From the NCBI RefSeq assembly GCF_009739905.1, contig NZ_CP034279.1, forward strand, positions 2,232,001 to 2,296,000: a DNA stretch of 64,000 bases, written 5' to 3'. Positions 12,717 through 31,900 of the stretch are shown in pieces. This DNA comes from Streptomyces ficellus (GTDB lineage: Bacteria > Actinomycetota > Actinomycetes > Streptomycetales > Streptomycetaceae). The number at the start of each line of letters is the position of its first letter. Position 1 is the stretch's first letter. Position numbers and translations under genes: made by a program. The notes below the pieces were generated by a model. The model saw only the letters and a program-made list of their open reading frames with translations. It made no database searches and had not been told where the DNA came from.

Positions 12717-14915
12717 TCAGGCCGGTCCGAAGACGCGGTCGACGAGGTGGGCGGCCTGCTCGCTGTTGAGCCGGGGGTCGCACAGCGTCGTGTAGTGGCG
12801 TTCGACGTCGTCCGGGCCGTGGACCGGCCCGCCGATGCACTCGGTGACGTCCTCGGCGGCGGTCTCCAGGTGCAGCCCACCCGGGTGTTGGCCGTGGGCG
12901 CGGAGGATGTCGCGGAAGCGGAGGGCCTCGTCGACGAGGTGGTCGAGGTGGCGCACCTTGATGCCGGAGGGCAGCTTGACGGTGTTGCCGTGCATGGGGT
13001 CGCTGAGCCAGACCACGGGGTGGCCGGCGTCGCGGACGGCGCGGACCACCGGGGGCAGGAGGGTGCCGATGTCGGCGCTGCCCATGCGGACGATGAAGGT
13101 GAGCCGTCCGGGTTCCCGGTGCGGGTCGAGCGCCCGGCACAGGGCGAGGACACCGTCGGGTGTGGAGCGGGGTCCGATCTTGCAGGCGACGGGGTTGATC
13201 ACCGAGCCGAGCAGGGCGACGTGGGCGTGGCCGGGGTCGCCGGTGCGTTCACCGACCCACGGGTAGTGGGTGGAGCCGAGGAATCGGTCGCCGGTGGCCT
13301 CGTCGACGCGTACCAGTGCGCCGGTGTAGTCCATGACGAGCGCGTCGTGGCTGGACCAGGGGCCTGGGTGGACACCGTGCAGGGTCGCCCCGCGGTGGCC
13401 GCGCAGGGTCCGCTGGACCTCGTCGCTGAAGTGGTAGGCCCACAGCATGCGGACGGGGTCGTGCTTCCTGGCCTCGGGGGACCGGCCCTCGGCGTTGACC
13501 ATGTGGCCGCGGAAGGCGGGCAGTTCGACGCCGTCGACCACTTCGAAGGGGGTGGAGCGGGGCTTGGCGTACTGGCCGCCGATGCGGCCGATCCTGACGA
13601 CGCCGCGCCCGGTGTGGTGGCCGAGCCGTCCGGCCAGTGCGTCCAGGGCTTCGATCTTCGCCCGGGTGTGGTCGGGAGTGCTCTCGTAGAAGCTTTCCGC
13701 GCAGTCCCCGATCTGAAGCACGTGGGCCTCGCCGGCGGCGACCTCGGCGAGCCGGTCGCGCAGTTCGCGGACCTCGCCGGGAAGGACGAGGGGCGGGGCG
13801 GCCGTGAGGGTGGCCTTCACCCGCTCGTAGGCGGGGTGGTCGCCCCACTGCGGCTGCTGTCCGGCGGGCAGGTGCTCCCACTCGGGCGTGTGCCGGAGGT
13901 TCGAGACGTGGTCGCGGACAACGATGCCCTCCAGCTCGACGAGCAGGTCCGCGCGGCAGATGTCGGCGTTGAGGAACACCATGTCGACGGCCGGCGAGAG
14001 GGCCTCTCGGCAGATCCTCTCGACGCGGGCGATGTCCGACTGGTGGCGGACGTAGACCTTCACGGCGCGCAGGTCGTCGAGGGTGCAGCCCCGTCCGATG
14101 CCGTGCACGGAAAGGTTCCTGCCGCCGATGACGTGGGCGATGTTGTCCAGGGCCAGCCGGCACTGCGCCTCCACGTCGCCGGGGTGCATGGTGCGGTGGC
14201 CGAGGATGCCGGCGGTGCCGGACACGTAGAGCTGTTCGCCGCCGCCGTCCTGGGCGAGATAGGTGGCGCGGGCGAAGTTGGGGGCCTTGGGGCCGTACCG
14301 GCTCGGATAGTGGTAAGGCGGCACCTGGCGCGGGTTGTCGATGTTGACCTGGGTGCCGGCGCGGCAGGCGAGGAAGTAGAGGACGATGCCTCCGCCGTGC
14401 GCGCCGATGACGGTCGCGGCGGGCATGTCGTCGGTCATTCCGTACCGTTCGAGGGCGCGGGCCCGGCCGACGCAGAACTCCCGGTAGACCTCCAGGCCCG
14501 CCGCGTTCTCCTCGTTGACGCGGCTGATGTAGTGCCACACGCGGTAGAGCCGGCCGTAGCCGAGGGTGCGCGTCAGTTCGACCGCTTCGGTGTAGGCGGT
14601 TTCGGTGGCGTCGACGTAGTCGTCGCTCTCCGGTATGCGCGCGGCGCAGAACAGGAACTCGCCGTCCACGGCGTAGGACAGCGTGCCCGACCGGCCCGCC
14701 CGGACCGGCCGGGGCGAGGTCCACACTTCGGCGAACCCCTCCTCCACGGATCTGGCGATCTGGATGCCGACCACCGGGTGCCCGGCGTCCGTGCCGGGGT
14801 CCGACGGTTCGTGCGTGAAGTCGACCCTGCCCAGGACGTGCCGGCCCGGCGCCACCCGGTCGGCGGTCTTCAGACTCTGGAAGGTGACCGTCGGTGCGTA
14901 CGTACTGCTCGTCAT
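12717..14915 (-). CDS. Chorismatase (FkbO/Hyg5 family) fused to class II DAHP synthase
   Basis: A 732-residue two-domain enzyme. Residues 1 to about 338 match chorismatases, which cleave chorismate to pyruvate plus a (dihydro)hydroxybenzoate used as a PKS starter; visible family signatures are NIDNPRQV (191-198), YGPKAP (207-212), VSGTAG (231-236) and C320-x6-E327 before the domain end. Residues about 345-732 are a short class II DAHP synthase, the first shikimate step: the QIGDCAESF cysteine (C405), GRIGGQYAKPRS (443-454), KIGPRS (579-584), DPMHGN (639-644), LETAAED (683-689) and DPRLN (713-717) supply the expected metal and PEP/E4P ligands. The long N-terminal regulatory part of primary-metabolism class II enzymes is absent, as in PhzC-like secondary-metabolism forms, suggesting weak feedback control (inference). 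GGGGGA precedes the ATG. It lies immediately upstream of the AMP-ligase PKS, so it probably feeds that enzyme. Whether the acid is 3-hydroxybenzoate or a dihydro compound is not settled. Confidence 0.93.
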   Translation of the reverse strand: MTSSTYAPTVTFQSLKTADRVAPGRHVLGRVDFTHEPSDPGTDAGHPVVGIQIARSVEEGFAEVWTSPRPVRAGRSGTLSYAVDGEFLFCAARIPESDDYVDATETAYTEAVELTRTLGYGRLYRVWHYISRVNEENAAGLEVYREFCVGRARALERYGMTDDMPAATVIGAHGGGIVLYFLACRAGTQVNIDNPRQVPPYHYPSRYGPKAPNFARATYLAQDGGGEQLYVSGTAGILGHRTMHPGDVEAQCRLALDNIAHVIGGRNLSVHGIGRGCTLDDLRAVKVYVRHQSDIARVERICREALSPAVDMVFLNADICRADLLVELEGIVVRDHVSNLRHTPEWEHLPAGQQPQWGDHPAYERVKATLTAAPPLVLPGEVRELRDRLAEVAAGEAHVLQIGDCAESFYESTPDHTRAKIEALDALAGRLGHHTGRGVVRIGRIGGQYAKPRSTPFEVVDGVELPAFRGHMVNAEGRSPEARKHDPVRMLWAYHFSDEVQRTLRGHRGATLHGVHPGPWSSHDALVMDYTGALVRVDEATGDRFLGSTHYPWVGERTGDPGHAHVALLGSVINPVACKIGPRSTPDGVLALCRALDPHREPGRLTFIVRMGSADIGTLLPPVVRAVRDAGHPVVWLSDPMHGNTVKLPSGIKVRHLDHLVDEALRFRDILRAHGQHPGGLHLETAAEDVTECIGGPVHGPDDVERHYTTLCDPRLNSEQAAHLVDRVFGPA

Positions 14916-14986
14916 TGCCTTATCCCCCGTGGCCTCGTGCCGGGCTGGCTACAGTCCCGGTCTTGGGAACATTGCTCCTGCGCCGG

Positions 14987-17900
14987 TCACGAGCCGTTGC
15001 GACCGAGCGCCAGCCGCACCAGTTCCTCGGCGTCCATGTTCTTGATGGCGTGCTCCGCTGCCTCGGCGGCCTCGGAGGTGCGGCGGTCCGCGGGGGCGGC
15101 GCCCCCGGGCTTGTCAGCTTCGGCGGTGTCCGTGGCGGGCGCGGGCATAATGCGCCCGGCCAGCCAGTCCGCCACGGCCTGCGGTGTCGGATAGTCGAAG
15201 ATCAGAGTCGAGGGCAGGCGCAGTCCGCTGACCGCGTCGAGCCGGTTGCGCAGCTCGATGCCGGTGAGCGAGTCCAGCCCGAGGTCGAGGAACCCGCGGT
15301 CCACCACCACGGTCGCCGGGCCGGCGTGCCCGAGGACGGCGGCGACGTGTTCCCGTACGACGGCGAGGACCTCGCGGGCCCGGTCCTGCTCCGGCAGGTC
15401 GGCCAGCCGGGCGCGGAGCGCGGCGGACTGGTCGGACCGCTCGGCGGTCCTGGCCCTGGGGAGCCGGACGAGGCCCCGCAGCAGCGGCGGCACCTGCTCG
15501 GCGCGGGAGAACAGCCGGCGCAGCGCCCTGACGTCGAGGCGGGCGGGCACGAGGGCGGCTTCGCCGGTGCCGGTGGCCAGGTCGAAAAGGGCGAGGCCCT
15601 CGTCGGTCGTCAGCGCGGTGAGCCCGACGCGGGCGGCACGGGCGCGGTCGGCCTCGGCTAGCCGGTCGACCATGCCCCCGTCGGCCTCCCAGGCTCCCCA
15701 GGCCAGGGCCTGGGCGGGCAGTCCGTGTTGCCGGCGGTGGGCGGCGAGGGCGTCGAGGAAGGCGTTCGCGGCGGCGTAGTTGGCCTGTCCGGCACCGCCC
15801 AGGGTGCCGGACAGCGACGAGAACAACGAGAAGAACCGCAGGTTCGTGCCGCGGGTCAGTTCGTGCAGGTTCCAGGCGGCGTCGACCTTGGGGCGCAGGA
15901 CGTCCTGCAGCTCGCGCTCGGTGAGCGTCTCGAGCATGCCGTCGGCGAGGACACCGGCGGCGTGGACGACTCCGGTGAGCGGCCGGTCCTGCGGTACGGC
16001 GTCGAGGACGGCGGCCAGCGCGGCGCGGTCGGACACGTCGCACGCGGCGATCTCGACCTCGGCTCCCAGGTCCCGCAGCTTTGCGGCCAGTTCGGCGGCA
16101 CCCTCGGTGGCGGGGCCGCGGCGGCTGAGGAGCAGGAGCCTGCGGGCGCCGTGCCGGACGACCAGGTGCTCGGCGAGGGCGGCGCCCAGGGCCCCGAGGG
16201 CTCCGGTGACCAGGACGGTGCCGGCCGGGTCGGGTGCCGGCGCCGCCGGGGCTCCGGTGGGCGCGGGGCGGGCCAGGCGGGGCACGAGGGGCTCGCCGTC
16301 GCGGAGCGCCGCCTGGGGTTCTTCGAGAGCGAGGAGGCCGGGCAGGGCGCGGGCCGACGCCTCGGTGCCGTCGGTGTCGACGAGGACGAACCGGTCGGGG
16401 TGCTCGGTCTGGGCGGTGCGCAGCAGGCCCCACACCGCGGCGCCGGTGAGGTCGGCGGGGGCGTCGCCCACGGCGCCCCGGGTGACCACCACGAGCCGTG
16501 CGGCGGCGAGCCGTTCGTCGGCCAGCCAGTCCTTGAGGGTGGTGAGCGTGGCGAGTGCGGCGTGCCGGACGGCGGCGGGCAGGTCGGCCGGGGTGCCGTC
16601 CGGGGCGGTGTGGGTGAGCACGACCAGGGCGGGCGGGGTGGCGCCCGCGTCGAGCGACCGGCGCAGGGCGCTGAGGTCGGGGTGCCAGGAGCCGTCGCCC
16701 CACTGGGCGCGCAGCGCTCCGGAGAGGCGTACGTCGTCGGCGCCGAGTGCCGCCCAGGGGCCCGCCGGGCGGGCGGAGCCCTCACGGGGCGGCGGCGGGT
16801 CGGCGGGGGCCCACTGCACGTGGAAGAGGGCGTCGTCCGTCGTGTCGCAAGCGACCAGTTGGTCGGGCGCCACCTCGCGCAGCCGGATCCTGTCGACGGT
16901 CACCACGGGGAGGCCCGCGTGGTCGACGGCGGTCAGGGACAGGGTCTCCTCGTCGGCGGCGACGATCCGGACCCGCAGGGCGACGGCGCCCCGGGCGTGA
17001 ACTGCCACGTCCTGCCAGGCGTACGGCAGTCGTGTCTCGCCGTCGGCCTCGTCGTAACCGACCAGGGCGAGGGACTGCAGGGCGGCGTCCCAGAGGGCCG
17101 GGTGGAGGACGAAGCCGCCGGTCTCCTCGTGCCGGGCCTCGGGCAGGGACACCTCCGCGAACACCTCGGCGTCCCGGTGCCACAGGGCACGGACGCCCTG
17201 AAACGCGGGCCCGTAGTCGTAGCCGCGTGCGGCGAGCCGTTCGTACACGCCGTCGATGTCGACGGCGGTGGCGTCTGCCGGCGGCCATGCGCCGGTGAGC
17301 CCGGCCGTGTCGGGGACGGTGTCCGGTTCGGGGGTGACCGTCCCGGAGGCGTGGAGCTCGAAGGGGTCGTCGGGGAGGGCGTCCTCGCGGCGGGAGTGGA
17401 CGGTGAGCGCGCGGGCGCCCTCCCCGTCCGGGGCCGACAGGGCTACGCGAAGGTGGACGGCCGTGTCGGCGGGCACGAGCAGCGGGGCGTGCAGGGTGAT
17501 GTCCCGGACGGCGGGGCAGTCCGCGGCCTCGCCGGCGCGTGCCGCCAGTTCGACGAGTCCGGTGCCGGGCAGCAGGGCGGTGCCCCACATGGCGTGGTCG
17601 GCGAGCCAGGGCTGGGTCTCGGCGGAGATCCTGCCGGTGAGCAGCATGCCCTCGGATGCCGGGAGTTCGGCGGCGGCCCGGAGGAAGGGGTGGCGGACGG
17701 CGGTGAGGCCGAGTCCCGCCGCGTCGACGGTGTCCTGGTGCGGGGCGGTCCAGTAGCGGCTGCCCTGGAAGGCGTACGTGGGCAGTTCCAGCCCGGGGTC
17801 GGGGTGGCCGTCGAAGACGGCGTCCCAGTCGACGGTGACGCCGTCGGTGTGCAAGCGCGCCAGGGCGGCGAGCACGGTGCCGGTCTCGCCGCGGCCGCGC

Positions 17901-20449
17901 CGCAGGAGGGCGGCGAACACCGCGTCACCGGTGTCGTCCACCCCGGCGAGGGTGTCCTGGGCGGCCGGGGTGAGCGCGGTGTCCGGGCCGATCTCCAGGA
18001 ACCGGGCGGCGCCTTGTGCGCGCAGGGTGCGGACGCCGTCGGCGAAGCGCACGGTGCCGCGGACGTGGGCGGCCCAGTACTCGGGTGAGCGGGCCTGTTC
18101 GGCGGTGAGGAGTTCGCCGGTGACGTTGGACACGACGGGCAGGCGGGGCGCGTGGGAGCTGACGGAGGACAGGACGGCGGAGAACGCCTCCAGGGCGGGC
18201 TCCATCAGCGCGGAGTGGAAGGCGTGCGAGGTGCGCAGGGGCCTGGTCCGTACGCCTTCGGCGCGGCAGGCGGCGGCGACCTTGTCGACGAGCGCGTCCT
18301 CGCCCGACACGACCACGGCGGAGGGCCCGTTGACGGCGGCGATGCTCACGTCGGCGCCCAGGGCGGCCATGAGGTCGCGCACCCACTGTTCGGGGGCGGC
18401 GACGGCGACCATGGCGCCGCCGGCGGGCAGGGCGTCCATCAGGCGTCCGCGTTCGGCGACCACCTTCGCCGCGTCGGGCAGGGACCAGACGCCGGCGATG
18501 TGGGCCGCGGTCAGTTCACCGATCGAGTGCCCCGCCAGGAGGGTCGGGCGCAGACCCCAGCTCGCGGTGAGCCGGTGCAGGGCCACTTCGAGGGCGAACG
18601 TCGCCGCCTGGGTGTAGGCGGTGCGGTCGAGGAGACGCGCGTCGGCGGTGTCGGGTCGGGCGAACAGCACGGTCTTCAGAGGCCGTTCGAAGTGGGGGGC
18701 GAACGCGGCGCACACCTCGTCGAGGGCTTCGGCGAAGACGGGGTACGCCGTGTACAGCTCGTGGCCCATGCGGGGCCGCTGGGCGCCCTGGCCGGTGAAC
18801 AGCACCGCGAGCCCGCCCTGTCGGCGTGCCCGGACGCCGGCGACGTGGGTGTCGGCCTCGCCGGCCGCGAGAGCGTCGAGTCCGCGCAGCAGGTCGGCCC
18901 GGTCGGTGCCGAGGACGGCCGCGCGCACCGGCATGGCCGTCCGGCGGGTCGCGAGGGCCATGGCGACGTCGGCGGGTTGGGCGTCCTCGTGGTCGTCGGC
19001 CCAGGCGCGCAGCCGGGCGGCCTGGGCGCGCAGGGCCTCCTCGGTGCGGGCGGACAGGATCCAGGGGGCGGTGTCGATGTGGGGCCGCGTGGGTGTGGGC
19101 CCGGCACTCTCGGGGGCCTGTTCGAGGATGACGTGGGCATTGGTGCCGCTCAGTCCGAAGGAGGACACGGCCGCTCGGCGGGGCCGGCCGGTCTCGGGCC
19201 AGGGCACGGGGCTCAGGGTGACCAGCCGGACGTCGCCGACGGTCCAGTCGACCTGGGGTGAGGGCTCGTCGGCGTGCAGGGTGGGCGGGACGGTCCCGTG
19301 GCGCATGGCCTGCACCATTTTGATGATGCCGGCCACGCCCGCGGCGGCCTGGGTGTGGCCGATGTTGGACTTGACGGACCCGAGCAGCAGTGGGCGGCCG
19401 GCGGGCCTGCCGGTGCCGTAGGTCGCCAGGAGGGCCTGTGCCTCGATGGGGTCGCCGAGGCGGGTGCCGGTGCCGTGGCCCTCGACGACGTCGACGTCGG
19501 CCGGGCCGAGGCCGGCCCGGTCGAGGGCGCCTTGGATGACCCGCTGCTGGGAGGGGCCGTTGGGGGCGGTGATGCCGTTGGATCTGCCGTCCTGGTTGAC
19601 GGCCGAGCCGCGGATCACCGCGAGGACGGGGTGGCCGAGGCGGCGGGCGTCGGAGAGCCGCTCGACGAGCAGCACTCCGACCCCTTCCGCGAATCCGGTG
19701 CCGTCGGCTCCCGCGCCGTAGGACTTGCACCGGCCGTCCGTGGCCAGTCCGCGCTGGCGGCTGAAGTAGACGAAGGTGTCGGGGGTCGTCATGACGGTGG
19801 CCCCGCCGACCAGGGCGAGCGAGCAGTCGTCGTCGGCGAGTGCCTGGCAGGCGACGTGGAGGGCGACCAGCGACGAGGAGCATGCCGTGTCGACCACGAC
19901 GGCCGGGCCCTCGAGGCCGAAGGCGTAGGCCACGCGTCCGGCGGCCATGCTGGCGGTGTCGGTGGACGGGCCGGAGGACATGATGCCGCTGAATACGCCG
20001 ACGCGGCCGCCCCGCAGGGTGTCCGGCCGGATGCCGGCGCGTTCGACGGCTTCGGCGGAGCACTCCAGCAGCAGTCGGTGCTGGGGGTCCATGGCCAGCG
20101 CCTCGCGGGGGCTGATGTCGAAGTACCCGGCGTCGAAGGAGGCGGCGTCCTGGAGGAAACCGCCCTCCCGGACGTAGCTCTTGCCGACGGCGTCGGGGTC
20201 GGGATCGTAGATGCCCGAGACGTCCCAGCCCCGGTCACCGGGGAATTCGGCCACCGCGTCGCGCCCCTCGGTCACCAGCCGCCACAGGTCGTCCGGCGAA
20301 GCCACTCCACCCGGATACCGGCATGCCATTCCTACGATTGCCACGGGCTCCGGGAGCCGGTTTTCCGCCGTGTGCAGACGTTGCCGCAGGTCCTGTATCT
20401 CCGCCGTCGCGCGCCTCAGATAGTCGACGTACTTCTGCTCGTCAGCCAT
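14987..20449 (-). CDS. Type I PKS, single module KS-AT-DH-KR-ACP
   Basis: An 1,820-residue one-module extension PKS. The N-terminal class 1 docking helix ([15 protein letters not shown]) spans residues 7-21. KS about 35-460 with DTACSSS near 187; AT with GHSIGE near 641 and HAFH near 745, pointing to malonyl-CoA; DH with [11 protein letters not shown] near 953 and a DAALQ second motif; KR with TGALGALG near 1412, FSSLSG and ANYAAAN, B-type VLAD signature; ACP serine in GLDSL near 1725; C-terminal docking helix [12 protein letters not shown]. All catalytic motifs look intact, so the module should add two carbons and leave a double bond. ATG at 20449 follows a strong GGGGGAG ribosome binding site. 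Its place in the assembly order is unknown, because modules are missing to the left of the window. Confidence 0.95.
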   Translation of the reverse strand: MADEQKYVDYLRRATAEIQDLRQRLHTAENRLPEPVAIVGMACRYPGGVASPDDLWRLVTEGRDAVAEFPGDRGWDVSGIYDPDPDAVGKSYVREGGFLQDAASFDAGYFDISPREALAMDPQHRLLLECSAEAVERAGIRPDTLRGGRVGVFSGIMSSGPSTDTASMAAGRVAYAFGLEGPAVVVDTACSSSLVALHVACQALADDDCSLALVGGATVMTTPDTFVYFSRQRGLATDGRCKSYGAGADGTGFAEGVGVLLVERLSDARRLGHPVLAVIRGSAVNQDGRSNGITAPNGPSQQRVIQGALDRAGLGPADVDVVEGHGTGTRLGDPIEAQALLATYGTGRPAGRPLLLGSVKSNIGHTQAAAGVAGIIKMVQAMRHGTVPPTLHADEPSPQVDWTVGDVRLVTLSPVPWPETGRPRRAAVSSFGLSGTNAHVILEQAPESAGPTPTRPHIDTAPWILSARTEEALRAQAARLRAWADDHEDAQPADVAMALATRRTAMPVRAAVLGTDRADLLRGLDALAAGEADTHVAGVRARRQGGLAVLFTGQGAQRPRMGHELYTAYPVFAEALDEVCAAFAPHFERPLKTVLFARPDTADARLLDRTAYTQAATFALEVALHRLTASWGLRPTLLAGHSIGELTAAHIAGVWSLPDAAKVVAERGRLMDALPAGGAMVAVAAPEQWVRDLMAALGADVSIAAVNGPSAVVVSGEDALVDKVAAACRAEGVRTRPLRTSHAFHSALMEPALEAFSAVLSSVSSHAPRLPVVSNVTGELLTAEQARSPEYWAAHVRGTVRFADGVRTLRAQGAARFLEIGPDTALTPAAQDTLAGVDDTGDAVFAALLRRGRGETGTVLAALARLHTDGVTVDWDAVFDGHPDPGLELPTYAFQGSRYWTAPHQDTVDAAGLGLTAVRHPFLRAAAELPASEGMLLTGRISAETQPWLADHAMWGTALLPGTGLVELAARAGEAADCPAVRDITLHAPLLVPADTAVHLRVALSAPDGEGARALTVHSRREDALPDDPFELHASGTVTPEPDTVPDTAGLTGAWPPADATAVDIDGVYERLAARGYDYGPAFQGVRALWHRDAEVFAEVSLPEARHEETGGFVLHPALWDAALQSLALVGYDEADGETRLPYAWQDVAVHARGAVALRVRIVAADEETLSLTAVDHAGLPVVTVDRIRLREVAPDQLVACDTTDDALFHVQWAPADPPPPREGSARPAGPWAALGADDVRLSGALRAQWGDGSWHPDLSALRRSLDAGATPPALVVLTHTAPDGTPADLPAAVRHAALATLTTLKDWLADERLAAARLVVVTRGAVGDAPADLTGAAVWGLLRTAQTEHPDRFVLVDTDGTEASARALPGLLALEEPQAALRDGEPLVPRLARPAPTGAPAAPAPDPAGTVLVTGALGALGAALAEHLVVRHGARRLLLLSRRGPATEGAAELAAKLRDLGAEVEIAACDVSDRAALAAVLDAVPQDRPLTGVVHAAGVLADGMLETLTERELQDVLRPKVDAAWNLHELTRGTNLRFFSLFSSLSGTLGGAGQANYAAANAFLDALAAHRRQHGLPAQALAWGAWEADGGMVDRLAEADRARAARVGLTALTTDEGLALFDLATGTGEAALVPARLDVRALRRLFSRAEQVPPLLRGLVRLPRARTAERSDQSAALRARLADLPEQDRAREVLAVVREHVAAVLGHAGPATVVVDRGFLDLGLDSLTGIELRNRLDAVSGLRLPSTLIFDYPTPQAVADWLAGRIMPAPATDTAEADKPGGAAPADRRTSEAAEAAEHAIKNMDAEELVRLALGRNGS

Positions 20450-20602
20450 TGTCTCCCCCGTTAATCAGACGCATCCCGAAAGCGCATTCCGGCACGCCGC
20501 ACGGAACACCGAACCAATCACCCGGGCAGCCTGGGACGCATGACGGCGGGTGAGGAAAAAGAAAGTGGATATGGAAAGGTTTTTACCCGAAGCGGAATGA
20601 AC

Positions 20603-20635
20603 GGCTCACCGGCCACCGGACGCGGCCGGTGAACC
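20603..20635 (-). terminator. Candidate terminator after the XRE regulator
   Basis: Inverted repeat GGCTCACCGGCC / GGCCGGTGAACC, 12-bp arms with one mismatch and a 9-nt loop. It starts about 20 bp beyond the regulator's stop. No T-run is present, as is common in Streptomyces. Confidence 0.5.
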
Positions 20636-20655
20636 ACGGGACCATGACTGGAGGA

Positions 20656-20982
20656 TCAAGCGGAACGCTTCTGCCCGATCAGCTCGTCCAACTGGAGCCG
20701 AGCGGAGCAGGACGGGCACTGGGCGACCGAACGCCCCCTCGCCGCCTGCCGGAAGTGCTCCAGCGAGTCCCCTTCGATGCACAGCGCGTCGGCCAGCAGG
20801 GCGATCGACCGCCGCTGCGGCGTGGTGGTGCGGCCCCGTTCCAGATCGGAAATCGTCCGAATGCTCAGACCGGAACTGAAGGACAGTTCTTCCTGCGTCA
20901 TCCCGGCCTGCTCACGAAGCAGACGCAACAGTGAGGCGAGCTCTTCCGCAGGACGATGATGCATGACAATGCGAGATATCAC
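20656..20982 (-). CDS. XRE-family helix-turn-helix regulator, embedded in the PKS cluster
   Basis: A 108-residue protein. GTG at 20982 is preceded by GGGGAG with a 6-nt spacer, which decides the start. An XRE/Cro HTH covers about residues 14-65 (LREQAGMTQEEL, FSSGLSIRTISDLERGR, SIALLADAL). The C-terminus has a CPSC pair (CPSCSARLQLDEL) that could bind metal or form a disulfide. It sits between two PKS genes on the same strand, 161 bp downstream of the PKS-NRPS stop and 206 bp upstream of the next PKS, and has its own leader. The position suggests a pathway-specific regulator, but nothing in the sequence shows whether it activates or represses, or which promoter it binds. Confidence 0.85.
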   Translation of the reverse strand: MISRIVMHHRPAEELASLLRLLREQAGMTQEELSFSSGLSIRTISDLERGRTTTPQRRSIALLADALCIEGDSLEHFRQAARGRSVAQCPSCSARLQLDELIGQKRSA

Positions 20983-21000
20983 GTAGTTCTCCCCGTGAGC

Positions 21001-21036
21001 CCCCCTCGGGGCCACTTGAACCAGCCACCGAGGGGG
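21001..21036. promoter_or_regulatory. Inverted repeat in the leader of the XRE regulator
   Basis: Perfect 9-bp arms CCCCCTCGG (21001-21009) and CCGAGGGGG (21028-21036) with an 18-nt loop, ending about 20 bp upstream of the regulator's GTG and about 6 bp from its ribosome binding site. It could be an autoregulatory operator or an mRNA hairpin. The same 160-bp gap must also end the PKS-NRPS transcript if that does not read through. Confidence 0.4.
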
Positions 21037-21143
21037 AACAACGTGATTTGTGTTGGCGAGATCGACCCTAACACGGCACCTCTGGATCTTGGTACCCGAT
21101 TCTTGGGCCCGAACTCGCCAAACCCGCATCCTTTACGGGGACT

Positions 21144-28966
<7,823 letters not shown>

Positions 28967-28970
<4 letters not shown>

Positions 28971-31900
28971 GCGTTCCCGAGCTGTTCGTCCAGCAGGTTG
29001 AAGAGTTCCTCCGGTGTGGCGGACTCCAGGGGGGCGGCGTGGTAACCGGGGGCTCCGGACCACGTGCGCGTCAGCTCCTTGAGCCGGGCCACGAGGTGTT
29101 CGCGCGCGGTGTCGTCCAGCGTGGTGGCCGACAGGGTCGCGCTCAGGTTGTCGAGGGCCTCGTGGACGGCACCCTCGGCGGCCGGGGCGCCGGGCGTGCC
29201 CGGCCCGTTCGCCGCCGCCTTCCCGTCCCGGAAGTGGGTGTCCAGGAATGTGGCGAGCGCCGCCGGGGTCGGGTAATCGAAGACCAGGGTGGCGGGGAGC
29301 CGGATGCCGGTCACCGTGCCGAGCTGGTTGCGCAGCTCGACCGCGGTGAGCGAGTCGAAGCCCAGTTCCTTGAACGGGCGGTCCTCGTCGACGGTTTCAC
29401 CGCCGGTCCCGTCGTGGCCGAGGACGGCGGCCACCTTGGCGCGGACCAGCGCCACGAGTTCGTCGAGCCGTTCGGCGGCCGGCAGGTCCGCGAGCCGGTC
29501 ACGCAGGGGGCCGTCGGTGTCCGCGCCGGTGCCGGATCCCTCGCCGCCCCGGCCGGGTGCGGCGGGCCGCACCCGCAGGAGCGAGCGCAGCACCGGCGGC
29601 ACACCGCTGGCCTGGGCCGCGGCGTGCAGCGCGGGGAGGTCGAGGCGGGCGGTGACGAGTTCGGGCGCGTCGTGGACGTGCGCGGCGTCGAGCGCAGCGT
29701 CGAGGAGCGCCAGGGCCTCCTCGGCCGGCATGGCGACGATGCCGGGGGCCGCGAGCCTCCGCATGCCGGCTTCGTCCAGGTCCCCGGTGATGTCGCTGCT
29801 CTCGTCCCACAGGCCCCACGCCAGCGACGTGGCGGGCAGGCCGAGCCGGTGGCGGTGCCGGGCGAGGGCGTCCAGGAAGGCGTTGGCCGCCGCGTAGTTG
29901 GCCTGGCCCGCGCGACCGAGCACGCCCGACAGCGAGGAGAACGTCACGAACGCCGTGAGGTCGTGTCCGAGGGTGAGTTCGTGCAGGTTGAGCGCCGCGT
30001 CCACCTTGGGGCGCAGGACGCGGTCGAGGCGCTCGGGGGTCAGTGAGGTGACGATGCCGTCGTCGACCACACCGGCCGTGTGGACGACCGAGGTGAGCCG
30101 CCGCTCAGGGGGCAGGGAGGCGAGCAGCGCGGCGAGCGCGTCGCGGTCCGCCACGTCGCAGCGGGCCACGGTGACGTGCGCGCCCAGGGCGGTGAGTTCC
30201 GCGACGAGGGCGTCGGCGCCGGGCGTGGCGGTGCCCCTGCGGCCCACGAGCAGCAGGTCGCGTACGCCCTTCTCCGCCACCAGGTGCCGGGCGACGAGGC
30301 CGCCGAGCACGCCGAGGCCGCCGGTGATCAGGGTGGTGCCCCGGCCGTCCGCCTCGGCGGGGGCGGGGGCATGTGCGGCCGGGACGCGTACGAGCCGGGG
30401 CACGAGGACGGTGCCGGCCCGGACGGCCGTCTCCGGTTCACCGGTCGCCACGGCCGCCGTCAGCGTCTCGGCGGCCACCGGGTCCGGTCCGGCCGCGTCC
30501 ACCAGGACGATCCGCCCCGGGTGTTCGGCCTGGGCGGAGCGCACCAGGCCCCACACCGCCGCGCCCGCGAGGTCCGTGGGGGTCGTGTCGCCGGCCGGCG
30601 CCACGGCGCCGTGGGTGACGACCACCAGCCGCGAGTCGGCCAGGAGGTCGTCCCGGAGCCACTCCTGGACGAGCCCGAGCACCCGGTCGGTGGTGTACCG
30701 GACCGCCGCGGCCGTGTCCGGCGACGTACCGTCGCCGCCCTGCCCGTCGTCGTCGGCGGCGGTGACGGGAGCCACCGGGGCGAACACGAGTTCCGGCGGC
30801 GGGGTCCCGGCCCCGGTCGCGGCGAGGAGCGCGGGGAGGTCGGCGTAGGGGTGGCCGGACGCGCGGGCCGGGTCACCGGCGCCGCCGATCACCGCGCACC
30901 GCTCGGGGCGGGTCACCGGGCCGGCCGGTGTGGCGGCCGTCCAGTCGAGCCGGAAGAGGGCGTCCCGGTGGGCGTCCGCGGTGGCCCGCAGCTGGTCGGC
31001 GGTGACGGGCCGTACGGTGAGCCCCTCGACGGACACGACCGGCGTGCCGGTGGTGTCGGCGGCCAGCAGCGTGAGCTCGTCGCCCTCATGGCGCAGGGCC
31101 ACCCGCAGGGCGGTGGGGCCGGTGCGGTGCACGGTGACGCCGCGCCACGCGAAGGGCAGCCGCAGGGGCGCGGGGCCGGGCTCCCGGTCGAGCCGGTCGG
31201 CGAGCACGGCGTGGAGGGCGGCGTCGAGCAGGGCGGGGTGCGGGCCGAAGGCCGCCGCGTCGGTGAGCGCGGCCGTCTCCGGGGCGACCTCGGCGAACAG
31301 CTCGTCGCCGCGCCTCCACAGGGCGCGCAGTCCGCGGAAGGCGGGGCCGTACGACAGCCCGAGGATGGCCAGCCGTCCGTACAGGGTGTCGACGTCCACC
31401 GGGATTGCCCCGGGCGGCGGCCAGACGCCGCGCAGCTGGTCCCAGGCGCCGCCTTCGGGGCGGGCGGTCTCCTCGGGCCGCAGGGTCCCCTGGGCGTGCC
31501 GGGTCCACGGCGAACCGGCGGGGCCGTCCTCGGGGCGGGAGTACAGGGTGAGCGCCCGGCGGCCGGAGTCGTCCGGGGAGCCGACGGCCACCTGGAGGGT
31601 GAGGGCGCCCTCGTCGGGCAGGACGACCGGTGCGTGCAGCATGAGCTCCTCGACGCTGCCGGGGCCCGTGCGGGCGGCCAGGTGGGCGGCGAGTTCGACG
31701 GTGGCGGTGCCGGGGAGCAGGAGTGTGCCGGCGACGGCGTGGTCGGCGAGCCAGGGGTGCATCCCGGCCGCGAGCCGCCCGGTGTGGACGGCCGCGCCGT
31801 CCACACCCGCGTCGTCCGCCAGGTCGACGGTGGCGCCCAGCAGCGGGTGGTCCACGGTGTGCAGCCCGGCGGCCCGGACGTCCCCGGCGGACGGGGCGGG

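Noticed and set aside
20983-21129. N-terminal extension of the XRE regulator to 21129
   Set aside because: The added residues show no HTH-family similarity, and a near-ideal ribosome site precedes the GTG at 20982.
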